A stretch of DNA of 7,534 nt from Sulfurimonas sp. UBA6014 (GTDB lineage Bacteria; Campylobacterota; Campylobacteria; Campylobacterales; Sulfurimonadaceae), in contig DJAA01000003.1 in assembly GCA_002428085.1 (NCBI GenBank), positions 1 to 7,534 on the forward strand, given 5' to 3'. Position numbers and translations under genes: made by a program. The notes beneath the pieces are model-generated. The model was given only the letters and a program-made list of their open reading frames with translations, did not search any database and was not told the origin of the DNA. Within the stretch, counting starts at the first letter, position 1. Each line of letters opens with the position of its first letter. Shown here one piece after another: positions 5,769 through 7,534 of this stretch.

Positions 5769-5796
5769 TTAGTAAATGCAACTAAGTCGCACTTAG
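5769..5796. promoter_or_regulatory. Overlapping dyads upstream of the metal-receptor promoter (possible operator)
   Basis: Two inverted repeats share one arm: TTAGT-n7-ACTAA (5769-5785) and CTAAGT-CGC-ACTTAG (5782-5796). A further TTAGC lies just left, at 5759-5763. They lie at or upstream of the -35 region of the promoter candidate for the small protein and TonB receptor. The cognate regulator is not identifiable by eye. Confidence 0.35.
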
Positions 5797-5865
5797 CTAG
5801 AAAAAGAATACAATTGATTTGTCATATGCAAAAGGAGTGGTTTATTGCGCCGTTTGAATTGATAC

Positions 5866-5906
5866 AAAAAAAGAGATTGTTCACTATAAATACAATGAAC
5901 AATCTC
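5866..5906 (-). terminator. Rho-independent terminator of pepA
   Basis: On the minus strand GAGATTGTTCA pairs perfectly with TGAACAATCTC (11 bp, arms 5896-5906 and 5873-5883) around a 12-base loop, followed at once by seven T (5872-5866). It begins 22 bases after the pepA stop and separates pepA from the metal-receptor unit downstream. Confidence 0.92.
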
Positions 5907-5927
5907 AGGTTTTAATGAGGAAGTAGC

Positions 5928-7343
5928 TTATTCTATGTTTTTCAAAAAGTGAGTTATCATTCTTACCCCTGCACCAGTTCCGCCGTAAACGTTGCAGTCC
6001 CATGGTGTCTCCGTGTAGGCTGAGCCGGCTATGTCGAAGTGAAGCCATTTGTTTTTGTTCTCTTCTTTGATAAATTTATCTAAAAAGAGTCCTGCCGTGA
6101 TAGCTCCACCGTAAGGTTTTGAAGAGACGTTTGAGACATCTGCTATTTCACTTTTTAAAAGTTTTTCAAGGTGTTTGTTAAACGGCAGTGTTCCAGTAAG
6201 CTCTCCTGAGCGTCTTGAAGCTTTGGAGATTTCATTTTTGAGTTTGTTAGAGTGCCCCATGACACCCGTAGTATATTGACCAAGAGCAACCATACAAGCC
6301 CCTGTTAAGGTAGCAAAATCAAACATATAGTCGGCGCTGATTTTGTCCTGCGCATAACTTAAAACATCCGCCAAAACTAAGCGACCTTCGGCATCGGTGT
6401 TTCTCACTTCTATGGTTGTCCCATTTCTACAAACGAGTATATCATCAGGTTTATAAGCGTCACCGCCTACCATGTTTTCAACTGCACCTATAAAGCCGTG
6501 AATTTCTATATCAAGTTTGAGTTCACTTGCCGCTTTGATAATTCCAAGAACGGCACATGCACCTGCTTTGTCCATCTTCATGGTTACCATGGAAGTAGGT
6601 TGTTTGAGGCTGAGTCCGCCACTATCGTAGGTTAAACCCTTTCCTATGAGGGAGATGATTTTTTTAGGATTTTTTGGTTTATACGAGAGATGGATAAGTG
6701 CACTTCCATGAACGGAGGCACGTCCAACGGCGAGCATTGCACCCATTTTTTCTCTCTCTAACTCTTTTTCTTGAAGTATTTCACACTCTAGTGCGTTATC
6801 AATAGCTAACTGTTGTGCTAAATAAACCATAGATTGCGGGTGCATCTCTTGAGGAGCTGTATTGACAATGTCTCTTGTAAAACACGTTGCATTTGCCACT
6901 ATCATAGCTTTATCAAACGTGTTTTGGATTTTTTCACTCTCAAGAGTATTTGTGCATAAAAAAATATCCGCTAAGGGAATTACTTTTGGTTTTGATTTGT
7001 AATCATTAAATTCATATCCACCTAAAATAATCCCCTCAACTAAACCTGTGAGCGTCGCATTTGAAAAAATATCGAGCTTGGCACTTGTGTAATTTGAAGA
7101 CTTAAGAGCTTTTATCATGCTCACAGAAGCACTTCTGAGGTTGTCTTTGTTTTTCTTCTCGATGCCACATACTAAAAGAGCGCGTTCATGTAAAAAACAT
7201 ACAGAATCTTGTTCTGCTTTAAATCCTGCCTGATGTAAAATTTTAGCTTCAGCATGAGCATCGAGCTCATCTAAGGTCAAAAACTCTACTGTTATATTTG
7301 CTTTGATATCGGAGAGTTTTTTTTGTGTTAGTTGAAGATTCAT
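5928..7343 (-). CDS. pepA: Leucyl (cytosol) aminopeptidase, M17 family
   Basis: 471-residue cytoplasmic di-zinc/manganese aminopeptidase that releases N-terminal residues from peptides. The N-terminal macro-like domain covers about 1-145, and the catalytic domain runs to the end. The metal ligands and catalytic residues of Escherichia coli PepA can be matched by spacing: Lys235 and Asp240 (IGKGLTYDSGG), Lys247 (SLK), Asp258 (MKMDKAGA), and Asp317, Glu319 and Arg321 in the family signature NTDAEGRL (316-322... read as N315 to L322). Length is near the family's usual ~480-500. The ATG at 7343 gives a normal N-terminus; the ribosome binding site is weak (GGA about 8 bases upstream). It follows trpB by 65 bp on the same strand and ends at a strong terminator. 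Some PepA proteins also bind DNA; nothing here speaks for or against that. Confidence 0.97.
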   Translation of the reverse strand: MNLQLTQKKLSDIKANITVEFLTLDELDAHAEAKILHQAGFKAEQDSVCFLHERALLVCGIEKKNKDNLRSASVSMIKALKSSNYTSAKLDIFSNATLTGLVEGIILGGYEFNDYKSKPKVIPLADIFLCTNTLESEKIQNTFDKAMIVANATCFTRDIVNTAPQEMHPQSMVYLAQQLAIDNALECEILQEKELEREKMGAMLAVGRASVHGSALIHLSYKPKNPKKIISLIGKGLTYDSGGLSLKQPTSMVTMKMDKAGACAVLGIIKAASELKLDIEIHGFIGAVENMVGGDAYKPDDILVCRNGTTIEVRNTDAEGRLVLADVLSYAQDKISADYMFDFATLTGACMVALGQYTTGVMGHSNKLKNEISKASRRSGELTGTLPFNKHLEKLLKSEIADVSNVSSKPYGGAITAGLFLDKFIKEENKNKWLHFDIAGSAYTETPWDCNVYGGTGAGVRMITHFLKNIE

Positions 7344-7408
7344 GTAAGTCCATTTGTTTAAATTTTGGATTAAGATAGTAGCTGAAAATGGTTAAAAAAA
7401 CCAAAATA

Positions 7409-7534
7409 TCAGCTCTCAAAATGAAGTAATTCTTTAGCTTGAACCATATCTTTATCTCCACGACCTGATAGATTCACTATGATAAGTTTATCTTTGATGT
7501 TTGTCATTTTTTTGAGGTATGCTACGGCATGTGT
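7409..7534 (-). CDS. trpB: Tryptophan synthase beta chain, C-terminal end
   Basis: The last 41 residues of a frame that runs off the window edge. IIVNLSGRGDKDM matches the very conserved C-terminal segment of TrpB, where the Ser of LSGRGDKD contacts the pyridine nitrogen of pyridoxal phosphate. TrpB joins indole and serine to make tryptophan in the cytoplasmic alpha-beta complex. The remaining ~360 residues lie beyond the window. It is oriented like pepA and ends 65 bp before it, so read-through into pepA is possible; no good terminator separates them. Confidence 0.93.
   Translation of the reverse strand, partial: THAVAYLKKMTNIKDKLIIVNLSGRGDKDMVQAKELLHFES

Noticed and set aside
5582..5785. 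Plus-strand frame opposite the His/Cys-rich small protein
   Set aside because: Antisense shadow with no ribosome binding site or recognisable domain; the minus-strand frame has the signal anchor and the metal-ligand motifs.
5832..5862. AAGGAG followed by a TTG on the plus strand
   Set aside because: The frame stops after five codons, so there is no gene.
7381..7413. Inverted repeat GCTGA...TGGTT / AACCA...TCAGC at the trpB stop
   Set aside because: The stem is interrupted by an unequal internal loop and is not followed by a T run on the minus strand; read-through into pepA seems likely.

Overview
The window looks like a chromosomal segment from a sulfur-oxidising Campylobacterota (Epsilonproteobacteria) relative such as Sulfurimonas or Sulfuricurvum. 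This is inferred from four things: low-GC coding style, AAGGA-type ribosome binding sites, a SorAB-type sulfite dehydrogenase pair like the one known from Campylobacter, and a tRNA-Gln with the U1-A72 pair typical of bacteria that make Gln-tRNA through Glu-tRNA amidotransferase. The exact genus cannot be set from the sequence alone.

Left part, plus strand (1-2162): the C-terminal half of a HIT-family nucleotide hydrolase/transferase, then a Tat-exported molybdenum sulfite dehydrogenase (SorA/SoxC family), then a small exported mono-haem cytochrome c (SorB-like), then a small MTH1187-type thiamine-binding family protein. Gaps are 34, 10 and 30 bp, so they probably form one transcription unit. 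SorA and SorB would oxidise sulfite to sulfate in the periplasm and pass electrons to cytochrome c.

Middle (2163-2650): on the minus strand, a tRNA-Gln(UUG) with an encoded CCA and an extended -10 promoter. Directly downstream is a 35-residue single-helix membrane protein gene with a TTG start. Upstream of the tRNA promoter lies a ~99-bp imperfect palindrome, GC-rich in its centre, which resembles a REP/MITE-like dispersed element.

Right part, all minus strand (2650-7534), in transcription order: the end of trpB; leucyl aminopeptidase pepA followed by a very clear Rho-independent terminator; an intergenic region with a promoter candidate and overlapping dyads; a small His/Cys-rich membrane-anchored protein; a TonB-dependent outer-membrane receptor; and a Dps-like ferritin with a conserved-looking cysteine pair. 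The last three suggest a metal (zinc, copper or iron) acquisition and storage neighbourhood, with a Fur-box-like sequence upstream of the ferritin. The receptor's substrate cannot be read from the sequence. No CRISPR array, transposase, phage gene or integrase was seen, and there is no gene-free stretch longer than about 250 bp.
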